The translations under genes and the position numbers were made by a program. Below, piece by piece: positions 9,129 to 17,702 of a stretch of 64,000 nt of DNA; the first letter of the stretch is position 1, and every line of letters begins with the position of its first letter. The stretch spans positions 458,304-522,303 of the forward strand of contig JAHLKV010000004.1 in the NCBI GenBank assembly GCA_020444475.1, in the 5' to 3' direction. Origin of the DNA: a bacterium (lineage in GTDB: Bacteria > Zixibacteria > MSB-5A5 > GN15 > FEB-12). The notes under the pieces are model-generated. The model was not told where the DNA came from. It ran no database searches and was given only the letters and a program-made list of their open reading frames with translations.

Positions 9129-9323
9129 ATGGATCAGTGGATGTGCTCTATATGTGGCTATATACACGACGATGAAGAGCCACCGGACATGTGTCCGATC
9201 TGTGCCGCTCCGGCCAGCAAGTTCGTAGAGAATCTACCCGACGAAGACGAGGACCAGTCGTATCGCCGTCCGGGGAAGCCGGACGATGACGATGAGTTTT
9301 ACGGCGAATTCGACGAGCCGTAG
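9129..9323 (+). CDS. Rubredoxin-like iron protein
   Basis: A 64-residue protein starting WMCSICGYIHDDEEPPDMCP. The two CxxC pairs (CSIC and CPIC) and the GYIHDDEEPP loop match the rubredoxin domain that normally ends rubrerythrin. The remainder is an acidic tail. The start ATG 9129 follows AGGTGA at 9119-9124; an ATG at 9114 lacks such a site. It should bind one Fe(Cys)4 and pass single electrons to the ferritin-like protein upstream or the peroxiredoxin downstream. Together with the gene before it, it forms a rubrerythrin split into two genes. Confidence 0.88.
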   Translation: MDQWMCSICGYIHDDEEPPDMCPICAAPASKFVENLPDEDEDQSYRRPGKPDDDDEFYGEFDEP

Positions 9324-9340
9324 GCGAGGCGGACCACTCG

Positions 9341-9865
9341 ATGACGACCAGTGTCAGGAACGTCACCGCTACCCTTGCGGTTGGCGATAGGGCCCCGGAC
9401 TTCACGCTCCCTACCCACAACGAAGGGAGTTTGAATCTGGGCTGGTATCGCTCCCGCAAGAACGTCGTGCTGGCGTTTTACCCTGCTGACTGGACACCGG
9501 TCTGCGCCACGCAGATTCCCGGCTATCAGCAGATAATCGACGAATTCGAGAAGTACGACTGCCAGCTGCTGGGGGTTTCGGTCGACTCGGTCCCGAGCCA
9601 TATGGCCTGGGCGAAGTCGATGGGCGGTCTCTCGTTTCCGCTCATGTCCGACTTCTGGCCGCACGGTGAGGTGGCCCGCACGTTCGGGGTCCTTACCGAT
9701 CGGGGTTTCGCCGAGCGAGCCGTGTTCGTGATCGACAAGGCGGGGATCATTCGCTATATCGAGATCGTCGACCCGGCCGTCCTGCCGGACACCAACAAGC
9801 TGTTTGCCGCACTCAAAGCCCTGCCGCCCGGACCGAGCCGGCCCGACGATTACCTTCGGGGGTGA
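9341..9865 (+). CDS. Peroxiredoxin (AhpC/TSA family)
   Basis: A 174-residue thioredoxin-fold peroxidase reducing H2O2 and organic peroxides. The peroxidatic Cys is residue 55 in YPADWTPVCATQ, matching the family PxxxTxxC. The catalytic loop region VGDRAPDFTLP is present near the N-terminus, and the conserved Arg occurs later in the chain. The only other cysteine is near residue 77 (KYDCQLLG); no typical C-terminal resolving Cys is present, so reduction probably uses an external partner. It lies 17 bases after the rubredoxin-like gene (SD GAGGCGGA at 9325-9332) and upstream of a flavoprotein reductase. Confidence 0.94.
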   Translation: MTTSVRNVTATLAVGDRAPDFTLPTHNEGSLNLGWYRSRKNVVLAFYPADWTPVCATQIPGYQQIIDEFEKYDCQLLGVSVDSVPSHMAWAKSMGGLSFPLMSDFWPHGEVARTFGVLTDRGFAERAVFVIDKAGIIRYIEIVDPAVLPDTNKLFAALKALPPGPSRPDDYLRG

Positions 9866-9911
9866 ACGACCGGCGGGCACTTCCGGCGCTTTTCGGTGTT
9901 TTACAATACCT

Positions 9912-11012
9912 ATGGAAGGTACGTTGACGCGGACAACTGTGGAAAACGAGCTGTATGACATCACCTTCGTGGGCGCCGGACCGGTCGCCCTCTACGGGAT
10001 GTACTACGCCGGACTGCGCATGACCCGCTACAAGGCCATCGACATGCTCGATGAAGTCGGCGGCGGGCTGATGGCGCTGTATCCGGAGAAATACATCTAC
10101 GATGTCGCGGGATTCCCCAAGATTCTCGCCAAGGATCTCACCCGCCAGATGCAGCAGCAGGCCACTCAGTATCCCCACACCATGTGTCTCGGGGAGAAGG
10201 TGCTCGATCTGAAGCGCACCGACGAGGGGATCATCGAAATCACGACCGACCGAGGACTCCATCTCTCCAAGACCGTAGTCGTCTGCGCCGGACTCGGCGC
10301 GTACATTCCGAAGAAAATCGATGTCCCAAACATTCAGGAACTCGAAGGGCGCGGCGTGTTCTACTCCGTCCGCCGTCTTCGTGATTTCCACGGCAAGAAC
10401 ATCCTCGTGGTCGGTGGCGGCGATTCGGCGTTCGACTACTCGATGATGCTCGAGCCGGTGGCGGCGAAGATCACCCACATTCATCGCAACGACTTCTTCA
10501 GCGCCCACGAGGACTCCGTCCGCAAGGTTCGGGAATCGTCGGTGGAACTGCTGGTCCCGTTTTGGGAAGTCAAGGAGATCGAAGGTGACGACTGGGTGAA
10601 GCGCGTGACGATCGTGCAGACGCGCACCGGCGAAGAGCGCGTCCTTGATATCGACGCCATCATTTTCAATATCGGCTTCCTGACCAATCTCGGCCCGATC
10701 GAGCAGTGGGGGCTGACGCTCGACAAAAACGCTATCGCAGTCGACAGTCGGATGCGTACCAATGTCGAGGGTATCTACGCCGCCGGAGATATCGTCACCT
10801 ATGACGGCAAGTTGAAACTGATTTCGACCGGGTGCGGCGAGGTGGCGATCGCCGTCAACAACGCCAAGAACTACATCCACCCGAAGGCGAAAGTCAGCCC
10901 GGGGCATTCGACCGACAAGCATGAACTGGCCCAGCAGCGATGGGCGAAGAAGTCCGCTGCCGGCGAAGAGAATCCGACACCATCGACGACCAGGAACAAG
11001 ACAGGACCATAG
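9912..11012 (+). CDS. FAD/NAD(P)-dependent oxidoreductase, ferredoxin-NADP reductase type
   Basis: A 366-residue two-dinucleotide-fold flavoprotein of the thioredoxin-reductase superfamily. The FAD site is VGAGPVALYGMYYAGLR, the NAD(P) site LVVGGGDSAFDYSMML, and the second FAD motif GIYAAGDIVTYDGK. There is no redox CxxC, so it is not a thioredoxin reductase; TrxR-like ferredoxin (flavodoxin) NADP reductases have this layout. The start ATG 9912 gives the family N-terminus, but no clear SD is seen. The C-terminal 40 residues are a polar extension. It is the natural NAD(P)H donor for the rubredoxin-like and peroxidase genes upstream; this is inference from position. nadA starts two bases after it. 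Confidence 0.88.
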   Translation: MEGTLTRTTVENELYDITFVGAGPVALYGMYYAGLRMTRYKAIDMLDEVGGGLMALYPEKYIYDVAGFPKILAKDLTRQMQQQATQYPHTMCLGEKVLDLKRTDEGIIEITTDRGLHLSKTVVVCAGLGAYIPKKIDVPNIQELEGRGVFYSVRRLRDFHGKNILVVGGGDSAFDYSMMLEPVAAKITHIHRNDFFSAHEDSVRKVRESSVELLVPFWEVKEIEGDDWVKRVTIVQTRTGEERVLDIDAIIFNIGFLTNLGPIEQWGLTLDKNAIAVDSRMRTNVEGIYAAGDIVTYDGKLKLISTGCGEVAIAVNNAKNYIHPKAKVSPGHSTDKHELAQQRWAKKSAAGEENPTPSTTRNKTGP

Positions 11013-11014
11013 CC

Positions 11015-12094
11015 GTGTATTTTGCCCTCCCGAAAGAATACCGCGAAGCGCCGATCGAACAGTTGAAAGAACGAATCGGCGAGGCACGCGCAAGACTCGG
11101 TGATCGCCTGATGATTCTGACCCACCACTATCAGCGTATCGAAGTGGTCGGGTTCGGGGATCATGTCGGCGACAGTTACGGCCTGTCCAAGATTGCAGCG
11201 GCTCGGAAAGATGTCGAGGTGATCGTCTTCTGTGGTGTGCATTTCATGGCCGAGTCGGCCGACATCCTCACCGCCGATCACCAGCTGGTCTATCTGCCGA
11301 ACCCTTTGGCCGGCTGTCCCATGGCCGACATGGCCGAAATGGCCGACGTGCTCGAAGCCTGGGAGTATCTCAAGCCGTTCGGCGCCGAAGAGAAGATAAT
11401 GCCGATCTCGTACATGAATACCGCCGCCGGTCTCAAAGCCTTCACCGGTCGCAACGGCGGCCTGATCTGTACCTCGTCGAACGCCAAAGCCGCCCTTGAC
11501 TATGGTCTCTCGCGCCGCGAGAAGGTGTTTTTCTTCCCGGATGAAAACCTCGGCTACAACACCGGCCACGCTTACGGCTTAAAGCCCGAGGAAATGGTCA
11601 TCTGGGATTTCCGCAAGGATAAGGGTGGCCTGACCGACGAGCAGATCAAGCGGGCAAAGATTATCCTGTGGAAAGGGCACTGCCACGTCCACACCAACTT
11701 CACCGCCGCGCATATCGCGCAGATGCGGAAAGACTATCCGGGCATCCAGGTGATCGTTCACCCGGAATGCCCGCCGCCGGTAGTGCAAGCCGCCGACGGC
11801 AGCGGCTCGACGAAGTATATTGTCGAGTACTGCAGAAACGCTGCGCCGGGGTCAACTATCGCGATCGGGACTGAGATCAACCTGATCAACCGCATGGCGC
11901 ATGAACATCCCGACAAGACGATTCTTGAACTTTCCGGCCAGACTTGTCCGGTCTGCGCGAATATGTACCGGACCACCCTGAACGATCTGGCCTACTGCCT
12001 CGAGAACTACGCCGATATCAAGCCAATCAAGGTCAACGAGCCGATGCGCTCCGAGGCGCTGCTGGCGCTGGAGAAGATGCTGGAGATCGGGTAG
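11015..12094 (+). CDS. nadA: Quinolinate synthase
   Basis: Condenses iminoaspartate with dihydroxyacetone phosphate to quinolinate, the first committed product of NAD synthesis. The 359-residue protein has the hallmark segments THHYQR, FCGVHFMAESADIL, HPECPP and GQTCPVCANMYRTTL, which supply the cysteines of the oxygen-sensitive [4Fe-4S] cluster. I chose GTG 11015, with AGGA at 11003-11006, which gives normal family length; the frame is open upstream, where it would overlap the flavoprotein gene. nadB is not in the window, while nadE is at 16.8 kb. Cotranscription with a peroxide-removing set could protect the cluster. Confidence 0.95.
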   Translation: MYFALPKEYREAPIEQLKERIGEARARLGDRLMILTHHYQRIEVVGFGDHVGDSYGLSKIAAARKDVEVIVFCGVHFMAESADILTADHQLVYLPNPLAGCPMADMAEMADVLEAWEYLKPFGAEEKIMPISYMNTAAGLKAFTGRNGGLICTSSNAKAALDYGLSRREKVFFFPDENLGYNTGHAYGLKPEEMVIWDFRKDKGGLTDEQIKRAKIILWKGHCHVHTNFTAAHIAQMRKDYPGIQVIVHPECPPPVVQAADGSGSTKYIVEYCRNAAPGSTIAIGTEINLINRMAHEHPDKTILELSGQTCPVCANMYRTTLNDLAYCLENYADIKPIKVNEPMRSEALLALEKMLEIG

Positions 12095-12121
12095 AATATC
12101 GGTCCAAATTGACTCTGCTGC

Positions 12122-12151
12122 TTGACGGACCCGGATCGGAGTTGGTATATT
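12122..12151 (+). promoter_or_regulatory. Candidate sigma70 promoter for the E2-lipB pair
   Basis: TTGACG (12122-12127) and TATATT (12146-12151) are 18 bases apart, in the 115-base gap between nadA and the E2 gene. Confidence 0.6.
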
Positions 12152-12209
12152 CCGCTCCGAGCATTTATTTCCCGGGATTATAGACTAATTTACGATAAGG
12201 AACTCGGTT

Positions 12210-13610
12210 ATGGTGTCAGACGTGCTCGTCCCGCAGATGGGCGAATCGGTGCTGGAAGGAACGATTCTGGAGTGGAAGGTTAAGGTCGGGGACAAAGTTG
12301 AAGTCAACCAGCCGCTGGTTGAATTGATGACCGACAAGGTCAATGTCGAAATTCCCGCCGAAACAGCCGGCGTCCTGACCCAGCAGTTTGCCGAGGTGGG
12401 CGAGGTCGTCCCGGTCGGATCGCGGATTGCCACGATCGACGACGGCAAGGCGGGCGAAGCCGCGCCGGACTCCAAGGGAGGTGTGACCTCCGCGCCGCCG
12501 CGCCAGGCCGCGCCGTCGCCGAGCGCTCCCGCCGCCGAGTCCAGACCCGCCACACCGCCGCCACCGAAACGGGCCGAAGTCAAAGGTACGGCCGCGGTCG
12601 GCAAAGGCAAGATGTCTCCTAAAGTCCGGATGCTCATCCGCGAATACGGGATCGATCCGAGCACAATTACCCCGACCGGCAAGGACGGACTCGTGACGGT
12701 CGACGATGTGATGCGGACGGTCGAAGACCGGTCATCTTCGGCCGGATTCACCATGGGGCCGATCCCGGCTCCGCCGCGTCCGATGGTGGCCGGCGCCGCG
12801 CGAACGACTGAAGCTGCCCCGGCTGCCGCCGGAGCTGCCGCCCCGCCCGCGCCGCCGAAGCCGAGAGTCGAAGTTGAGATTCCGAAATTCGAGCCGCTCC
12901 CGGCCGCTCAGCGCGAGACCAGAAAGCCGCTTCAGGGCGTCCGCAAGCTGATTGCGGACCACATGGTGCGCTCGAAGCAAATCTCGCCGCATGTCACGAC
13001 GTTCGAAGATATCGACATGACCGATCTCGTGAACTACCGCAACGAAATCAAGGCCGACTTCAAAGCGACCTACGGCGCTAACATCACGTTTATGCCGTTC
13101 ATTATCAAGGCAGCCTGTGTGGCCCTGAAAGAATTCCCGACTATCAATGCGTCACTGACCGAGAAAGAAGTCATTCTCAAAAACTACTACAACATCGGTA
13201 TCGCGGTTGCTCGCGACGAGGGTTTGATTGTCCCGGTCATCAAAGACGCCGACAAAAAGACGATCGTAGAGCTGGCCGTCGAGATCGGCAAGATCGGTGA
13301 GAAAGCCCGCACCAACAAGCTGACACCGGACGATGTTTCCGATGGTACGTTCTCGGTGACCAACGCCGGTATGTTCGGCGCGACTTCCTCGACACCGATC
13401 ATCAGCCAGCCGCAGGTGGCCATCCTCGGCATTCACCAGATCGTCAAGCGTCCGTGGGTTGTCGACGGTCAGATAGTCATTCGCGACATCTCGAGTTTCG
13501 GCATGTCGTTCGATCACCGGCTGATCGACGGCCACACCGCCGTGCAGTTCCTGCACCGGGTGCACGAGTATCTGGCCGATGCGCGCCGTTTGCTGATGAA
13601 CCTTCGATAG
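12210..13610 (+). CDS. 2-oxoacid dehydrogenase E2 (dihydrolipoamide acyltransferase)
   Basis: Core acyltransferase of a pyruvate, 2-oxoglutarate or branched-chain 2-oxoacid dehydrogenase complex. Residues 1-78 are one lipoyl domain with the lipoylated Lys43 in MTDKVNVEI. A Pro/Ala-rich linker follows, then a peripheral subunit-binding domain (SPKVRMLIREYGID, about residues 135-170), a second Pro/Ala linker, and the catalytic domain from about 235 with SFDHRLIDG near the end (catalytic His about 436). The sequence cannot fix the oxoacid; one lipoyl domain and this linker style fit the BCKDH/2-OGDH group. No E1 or E3 gene is beside it, which is unusual. lipB, required for lipoate attachment, follows 9 bases later. 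Confidence 0.93.
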   Translation: MVSDVLVPQMGESVLEGTILEWKVKVGDKVEVNQPLVELMTDKVNVEIPAETAGVLTQQFAEVGEVVPVGSRIATIDDGKAGEAAPDSKGGVTSAPPRQAAPSPSAPAAESRPATPPPPKRAEVKGTAAVGKGKMSPKVRMLIREYGIDPSTITPTGKDGLVTVDDVMRTVEDRSSSAGFTMGPIPAPPRPMVAGAARTTEAAPAAAGAAAPPAPPKPRVEVEIPKFEPLPAAQRETRKPLQGVRKLIADHMVRSKQISPHVTTFEDIDMTDLVNYRNEIKADFKATYGANITFMPFIIKAACVALKEFPTINASLTEKEVILKNYYNIGIAVARDEGLIVPVIKDADKKTIVELAVEIGKIGEKARTNKLTPDDVSDGTFSVTNAGMFGATSSTPIISQPQVAILGIHQIVKRPWVVDGQIVIRDISSFGMSFDHRLIDGHTAVQFLHRVHEYLADARRLLMNLR

Positions 13611-13619
13611 CCGTCGGAC

Positions 13620-14327
13620 ATGATGAACACGACCACCGAAGAAACCACGTACGGATGGGTGTTGAACCTGGACCGGGCCGAGTACGGCCGGGTCCTCTCG
13701 TTCCAGCGGGGACTGGTTCGCATGCGCAAGGAAGGCTTCGCGCGTGATACGCTGATCCTCGTCGAGCACCCGCCGGTCGTGACGGTCGGTCGCAACGGCC
13801 ACGCAGAGAACTTCAAAGGGCTCAAAGATGAGCCCTTCTTTATCGAACGCGGGGGAGATGTCACCTATCACGGTCCGGGTCAACTGGTCGTCTACTTCGT
13901 CTTCAACCTCGCCCGCCGGGGACGTGATTTACACCTGTTTATGGATCAGATCCAGCAGGGTGTGATCGCGGCGCTGGCCGAGTATGGTATCGAAGCTCGC
14001 AAGGACGACACCAACACCGGTGTGTGGGTCGACGATCACAAGATCGCCTCGATCGGTATTGCCGTGAAGAACTGGATCACGTACCACGGGACGGCGGTTA
14101 ATGTCGCCACGGATCTGACGGAGTTTTCGAACATCAATCCCTGCGGTCTTAACGCCGAGGTGATGACTTCGCTGGCCAGGTTGACCGGCAAGGATGTGAC
14201 GGTGGGTCAATTCGCCGATGTCATTCTCGCCAAGTACAGCGAGATCTTCGATACCGTTTTCACGCCGATTACGCTGGAAGAGTTAGCCGAGGACGTCGAG
14301 AGTCAGTCGGGCGGCAACGAAGTCTGA
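13620..14327 (+). CDS. lipB: Octanoyl-[acyl-carrier-protein]:protein N-octanoyltransferase
   Basis: Moves the octanoyl group from ACP to lipoyl domains, the first step of endogenous lipoate synthesis. The 235-residue protein has the family motifs RGGDVTYHGPGQLVVY, the catalytic Lys in KIASIG and the catalytic Cys in NPCGL. The start is one of two adjacent ATGs (13620/13623); no strong SD is seen, which suggests coupling to the E2 gene 9 bases upstream. Its substrate, the lipoyl domain of E2, is encoded next door. lipA is not in the window. It is convergent with lgt, with five bases between the stops. Confidence 0.96.
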   Translation: MMNTTTEETTYGWVLNLDRAEYGRVLSFQRGLVRMRKEGFARDTLILVEHPPVVTVGRNGHAENFKGLKDEPFFIERGGDVTYHGPGQLVVYFVFNLARRGRDLHLFMDQIQQGVIAALAEYGIEARKDDTNTGVWVDDHKIASIGIAVKNWITYHGTAVNVATDLTEFSNINPCGLNAEVMTSLARLTGKDVTVGQFADVILAKYSEIFDTVFTPITLEELAEDVESQSGGNEV

Positions 14328-14332
14328 TCCAC

Positions 14333-15145
14333 TCAGGCGGGGCGGGGTGTCTTTTTGCCTCGCTGCCACTGTACCAGATATATCCCCAGCCCAAGCAAGA
14401 ATAGCGAGATCGAAATCGCCTGGTTGTAGGTCGGTTCGAGTCCGAACAGTGAAAAGAACATCGCGTTCTCGTAGTAGCGGACATACTCGATCACAAACCG
14501 GAAGAACGCTTCGACCATAAACAGCACGGCCACAAGCTGCCCGGCAAACGCCTTTCGCTTGAGCATATAATGCAGCAGAACGAATAACCCCAGGCCGTAT
14601 AGCGAGCTGTATATCTGCGCCGGGTGCAGATGGGCGTTGCCGAATACGTAGTACGGGATCGAACCTTCGGGAAACGAGATGCCCCACGGCAGGTCGGTCG
14701 GGGTGCCAAAACAACAGCCGTTGCAGAAGCAGCCGATCCGCGTAAAAAACAGGCCGATACCCATGGTCGGCGCGAAGTAGTCAAACACTTCGAGCACCGA
14801 CAGTCCCTTGATCCTGCAATAGGCAAACGCGCCGACTATCGCCAGCACCACGCCACCATAGAGATTCAGGCCGGCGATTCCAAACGATCCCGAATGGAAC
14901 GGGTTAATCGCCGCCCCCCAGTTACCGGAGAACTCACTCAGGTGGAAAAGCACATACGCCAGGCGAGCGCCGATAATGCCGCCGAATATCAGGATATAAG
15001 CAAGCGTGAGAAACGGCTCGAACGGTTTGTTGTCGCGGTGGGTGACCCGGTAGACATAGTAAACGCCCAGCAGAAAGGACACCGCCAGCATGAGGCCGTA
15101 CATCCGAATGGGAAACGGTCCGATATGAAAGAGCTCAGGCAACAT
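14333..15145 (-). CDS. lgt: Prolipoprotein diacylglyceryl transferase
   Basis: Inner-membrane enzyme adding diacylglycerol from phosphatidylglycerol to the lipobox Cys of prolipoproteins. The 270-residue chain has about seven hydrophobic segments, the N-terminal H-x-G-P-F-x-I-R-x-Y-G motif (IGPFPIRMYGLM), the signature region around TRIGCFCNGCCFG, and a conserved HPAQIYSS. The start MLPELF at 15145 fits the family and overlaps the PAP2 gene end by 11 bases. Its clients in this window include several lipoproteins (25645, 26729, 63512). It is the last gene of a four-gene minus-strand operon. Confidence 0.95.
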   Translation of the reverse strand: MLPELFHIGPFPIRMYGLMLAVSFLLGVYYVYRVTHRDNKPFEPFLTLAYILIFGGIIGARLAYVLFHLSEFSGNWGAAINPFHSGSFGIAGLNLYGGVVLAIVGAFAYCRIKGLSVLEVFDYFAPTMGIGLFFTRIGCFCNGCCFGTPTDLPWGISFPEGSIPYYVFGNAHLHPAQIYSSLYGLGLFVLLHYMLKRKAFAGQLVAVLFMVEAFFRFVIEYVRYYENAMFFSLFGLEPTYNQAISISLFLLGLGIYLVQWQRGKKTPRPA

Positions 15146-16046
15146 GTGATACTGGTACTTTCGAGGTTCTGTTTCGTTCCCGGCTGATCGGATCAAACCG
15201 ATCATACCACTTCCAGACCGCCAGTGTGCAGGCCACTGCGATCGCTATCCCTGCCACGACGTCCGACACGTAGTGGAATCGTCCCCAGAAGGTTCCGATC
15301 GCCAGTCCCAGATTCACCGGTATCAGCGCCAGCCCCACCCGGCGGTAGTGCTTCAGACAGAAAAGCAGGATCACCACTGCGACCGCGACATGAGTCGAGG
15401 GGACACAGCCACCGCGCACGGCGCCGTTGGCGATCACGAAGTTCACCATCTGTCGAAACACCGGCCCCTGCACTTCGTTCACGTACTGATCGACGAAATG
15501 CCATCGCGGGCCTTCTACGGGATACAGGAAAAACAGGGGGTAGGAAACAAAAAACGTCAGACAAATCGCCGTGATGGCCCGCTTCAGAATGACGAAGTCG
15601 TGCTTCAGGAAGACGTAGATCGTGAAGCCTGGAATCATGAAGTAGTAGCAGAAGTAGAATGCCATCACCAGTTCATTGAACCAGACGCTTAGCAGGTGCT
15701 GATCGATGTACAGGGTCGGGTTAACGCCGAATATGTCCTTCTCGAACGCCGTCAGCTGCGGGTCAAACCAGTGATCGTGCAGCAGGAATATGGTCCCGCC
15801 GGTCATGCTGTAGAAGAACGTAAAGAGCACCACCGGATAGCCGTAGCGAAACAGCGAAAGCCAGCGATTGCGAGCGGGATCGATCGACAAGACGATCACG
15901 TAGGTGACGATGACCATTGAGATATAGAAGGCCATCTCGTCTCGATACTCATGAAAGGGTCTGCCGATCAACACCAGCAGCAGAAACATCGCCGTGCTAT
16001 AGCCGATCACTAACCAGTCGAACGGTAGAAGGCGGGACGCTTTCAT
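15135..16046 (-). CDS. PAP2-superfamily membrane phosphatase
   Basis: A 303-residue integral membrane protein with about six hydrophobic segments. The three PAP2 acid-phosphatase motifs are visible: GPRW region (VEGPRWHF), CVPSTHVA (the PSGH motif), and GRFHYVSDVVAG (SRxxxxxHxxxD). The layout is that of the inositolphosphotransferase/IPC-synthase-like branch (long loop after the second helix). Likely substrates are lipid phosphates such as undecaprenyl pyrophosphate or phosphatidic acid, acting at the periplasmic face; the exact one is unknown. Its start overlaps the rsmI stop (ATGA). Confidence 0.88.
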   Translation of the reverse strand: MKASRLLPFDWLVIGYSTAMFLLLVLIGRPFHEYRDEMAFYISMVIVTYVIVLSIDPARNRWLSLFRYGYPVVLFTFFYSMTGGTIFLLHDHWFDPQLTAFEKDIFGVNPTLYIDQHLLSVWFNELVMAFYFCYYFMIPGFTIYVFLKHDFVILKRAITAICLTFFVSYPLFFLYPVEGPRWHFVDQYVNEVQGPVFRQMVNFVIANGAVRGGCVPSTHVAVAVVILLFCLKHYRRVGLALIPVNLGLAIGTFWGRFHYVSDVVAGIAIAVACTLAVWKWYDRFDPISRERNRTSKVPVSHVA

Positions 16047-16765
16047 TCTTCCTCGTCCCGCCGATCGAACAGCTTCGGGTTATCCCCCGCGACGACGATC
16101 ACGATCTCACCCTTCACGGCCCGAGACTTGAAACTGCCGATTACTTCGGAGAGCGTCCCGCGCGCGAACTCCTCGAACTTTTTGCTGATCTCCCGGGCTA
16201 CACACACGGGTCGGTCACCCAGGACTTCACGCATGTCTTCGAGGCACTTCACCAGTCGGTGAGGCGACTCGTAGAAGACCAGTGTGTGCTTGTAGTCACG
16301 AAGCTCTTCGATACGGCGCTTGCGAGCCGATGTCTTGGGAGAGAGGAAGCCTTCGTAGTGGAAGCGGTCGGTCGGCAGACCCGACGCCGTCAGCGCGGGA
16401 AGCAGAGCCGATGCTCCCGGCAGCGCGATGACCTCGATTCCGGCATCGATCGATGCCCGCACGATCCGGTAGGCGGGATCGGATATCCCCGGCGTACCGG
16501 CATCGGTCACCACCGCCACCGACTTCCCGTCGGCTATCTCCTGCGCCAAAGACCCCGCCTGCTGGCGTTCGTTGTATTCGTGGTAACTGATGAGTTTTTT
16601 CTTGATGCCGTAGTGAAAGAGTAACTGCCCGGTCGTACGGGTATCCTCGCAGGCCACCAGATCGACCTCACCGAGCACTCGCAACGCCCGCTGCGTGATG
16701 TCCTCAAGATTACCGATCGGCGTCGGTACCAGATACAGCTTGCCGGGTTCCGATTCCACCGTCAC
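16043..16765 (-). CDS. rsmI: 16S rRNA (cytidine(1402)-2'-O)-methyltransferase
   Basis: Methylates the ribose 2'-OH of C1402 in the decoding centre. The 240-residue tetrapyrrole-methylase-fold protein has LYLVPTPIGNLEDITQRAL at the N-terminus, CEDTRTT, and TDAGTPGISDP, all diagnostic for RsmI. The start is GTG 16765 (a GTG at 16759 is also possible); a GGGGG run just upstream overlaps the end of nadE. It is part of the nadE-rsmI-PAP2-lgt operon with very short spacing. Confidence 0.95.
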   Translation of the reverse strand: MTVESEPGKLYLVPTPIGNLEDITQRALRVLGEVDLVACEDTRTTGQLLFHYGIKKKLISYHEYNERQQAGSLAQEIADGKSVAVVTDAGTPGISDPAYRIVRASIDAGIEVIALPGASALLPALTASGLPTDRFHYEGFLSPKTSARKRRIEELRDYKHTLVFYESPHRLVKCLEDMREVLGDRPVCVAREISKKFEEFARGTLSEVIGSFKSRAVKGEIVIVVAGDNPKLFDRRDEEE

Positions 16766-16768
16766 CCC

Positions 16769-17578
16769 CTAGCTATCAAGGTGAATCCGCTCCGGGACGG
16801 GACGCTTGCCGAGCGGCGCGATCTCCGGAAGCTTCCGCTTGAACGCATTGCGATTCAGCAGCGAGACGACTTTCGAGGCATCGACGGTTGACAGGCCCGC
16901 GCCTTCAAGTTGCTTCAGCGAGGTAACACCCTCGTCGACCAGCATGCGGAGTATTCTATCGATCTGCTCATACGTGACGCCGATCTCCCCTTCGTCCGTC
17001 TGTCCCTCCCACAGGTCCGCCGTCGGCGCCTTGGTGATAATCGACTCGGGGACGCCGATCTTTCGGGCAATCTCCCGCACCTCGGATTTGTACAGCTCGC
17101 CGATCGGGTTGATCGAGCAGGCCGAGTCGCCGTACAGCGTCGTGTAGCCGAGGCAGATTTCCGTACGGTTGCCGGTTCCGAGGACCAGGCGGCCGGTCTC
17201 AGCGGCGATATCGAACAGGATCGACATCCGCTCGCGCGCCATCTTGTTGCCGGCCCGCAGGCGGACGGGTTCCGTGATTTCCGGGAAGTAGGCGTCGATC
17301 ATGGGTGAGATATCAACCGTCCGATGCTCGATACCCAACTGCTCGACCAGGGCTCTGGCGTCAGAGCGCGAGCTTTCCGACGAACTCCGGTAGGGCATCA
17401 AGACGGCGAGTACCTTCTCGCTGCCGACCGCTCGCACGGCCAGTGCGCAGGAGACCGCTGAGTCGATCCCGCCGGAGAGCCCGATCACATAGCCGGAGAG
17501 TCCGGAGGCCGCCAGCTGGCCGGTGATGAACCGCTGTATAGTCGTTATCGCGTTGTCGCAGTCAAACTTGTATGTCAT
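16769..17578 (-). CDS. nadE: NH3-dependent NAD+ synthetase
   Basis: Final step of NAD synthesis: amidates deamido-NAD with ammonia and ATP. The 269-residue protein has the PP-loop GLSGGIDSA and GTGNRTEICLGYTTLYGDSA, and no glutaminase domain, so free ammonia is the donor. I chose ATG 17578 because GGAG at 17589-17586 lies 7 bases upstream; the in-frame GTG at 17584 is too close to it. Together with nadA at 11 kb it gives two NAD-synthesis genes. It is divergent from ssb, sharing a 124-base promoter region. Confidence 0.95.
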   Translation of the reverse strand: MTYKFDCDNAITTIQRFITGQLAASGLSGYVIGLSGGIDSAVSCALAVRAVGSEKVLAVLMPYRSSSESSRSDARALVEQLGIEHRTVDISPMIDAYFPEITEPVRLRAGNKMARERMSILFDIAAETGRLVLGTGNRTEICLGYTTLYGDSACSINPIGELYKSEVREIARKIGVPESIITKAPTADLWEGQTDEGEIGVTYEQIDRILRMLVDEGVTSLKQLEGAGLSTVDASKVVSLLNRNAFKRKLPEIAPLGKRPVPERIHLDS

Positions 17579-17642
17579 TGTCACACTCCGTTACTCGCTG
17601 ACGATAGCCAATTCAGACCTACCTTTCAAGTCAAATATGCGA

Positions 17643-17671
17643 TTGACAAAGCCCATGATTGCGCCTATTGT
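17643..17671 (+). promoter_or_regulatory. Strong sigma70 promoter for ssb
   Basis: A perfect TTGACA (17643-17648), 17-base spacer and TATTGT (17666-17671) lie 31 bases before the ssb start codon. Confidence 0.75.
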
Positions 17672-17702
17672 GTGCGATATCCAAAAGCAAAGAGAGGCGA
17701 CC

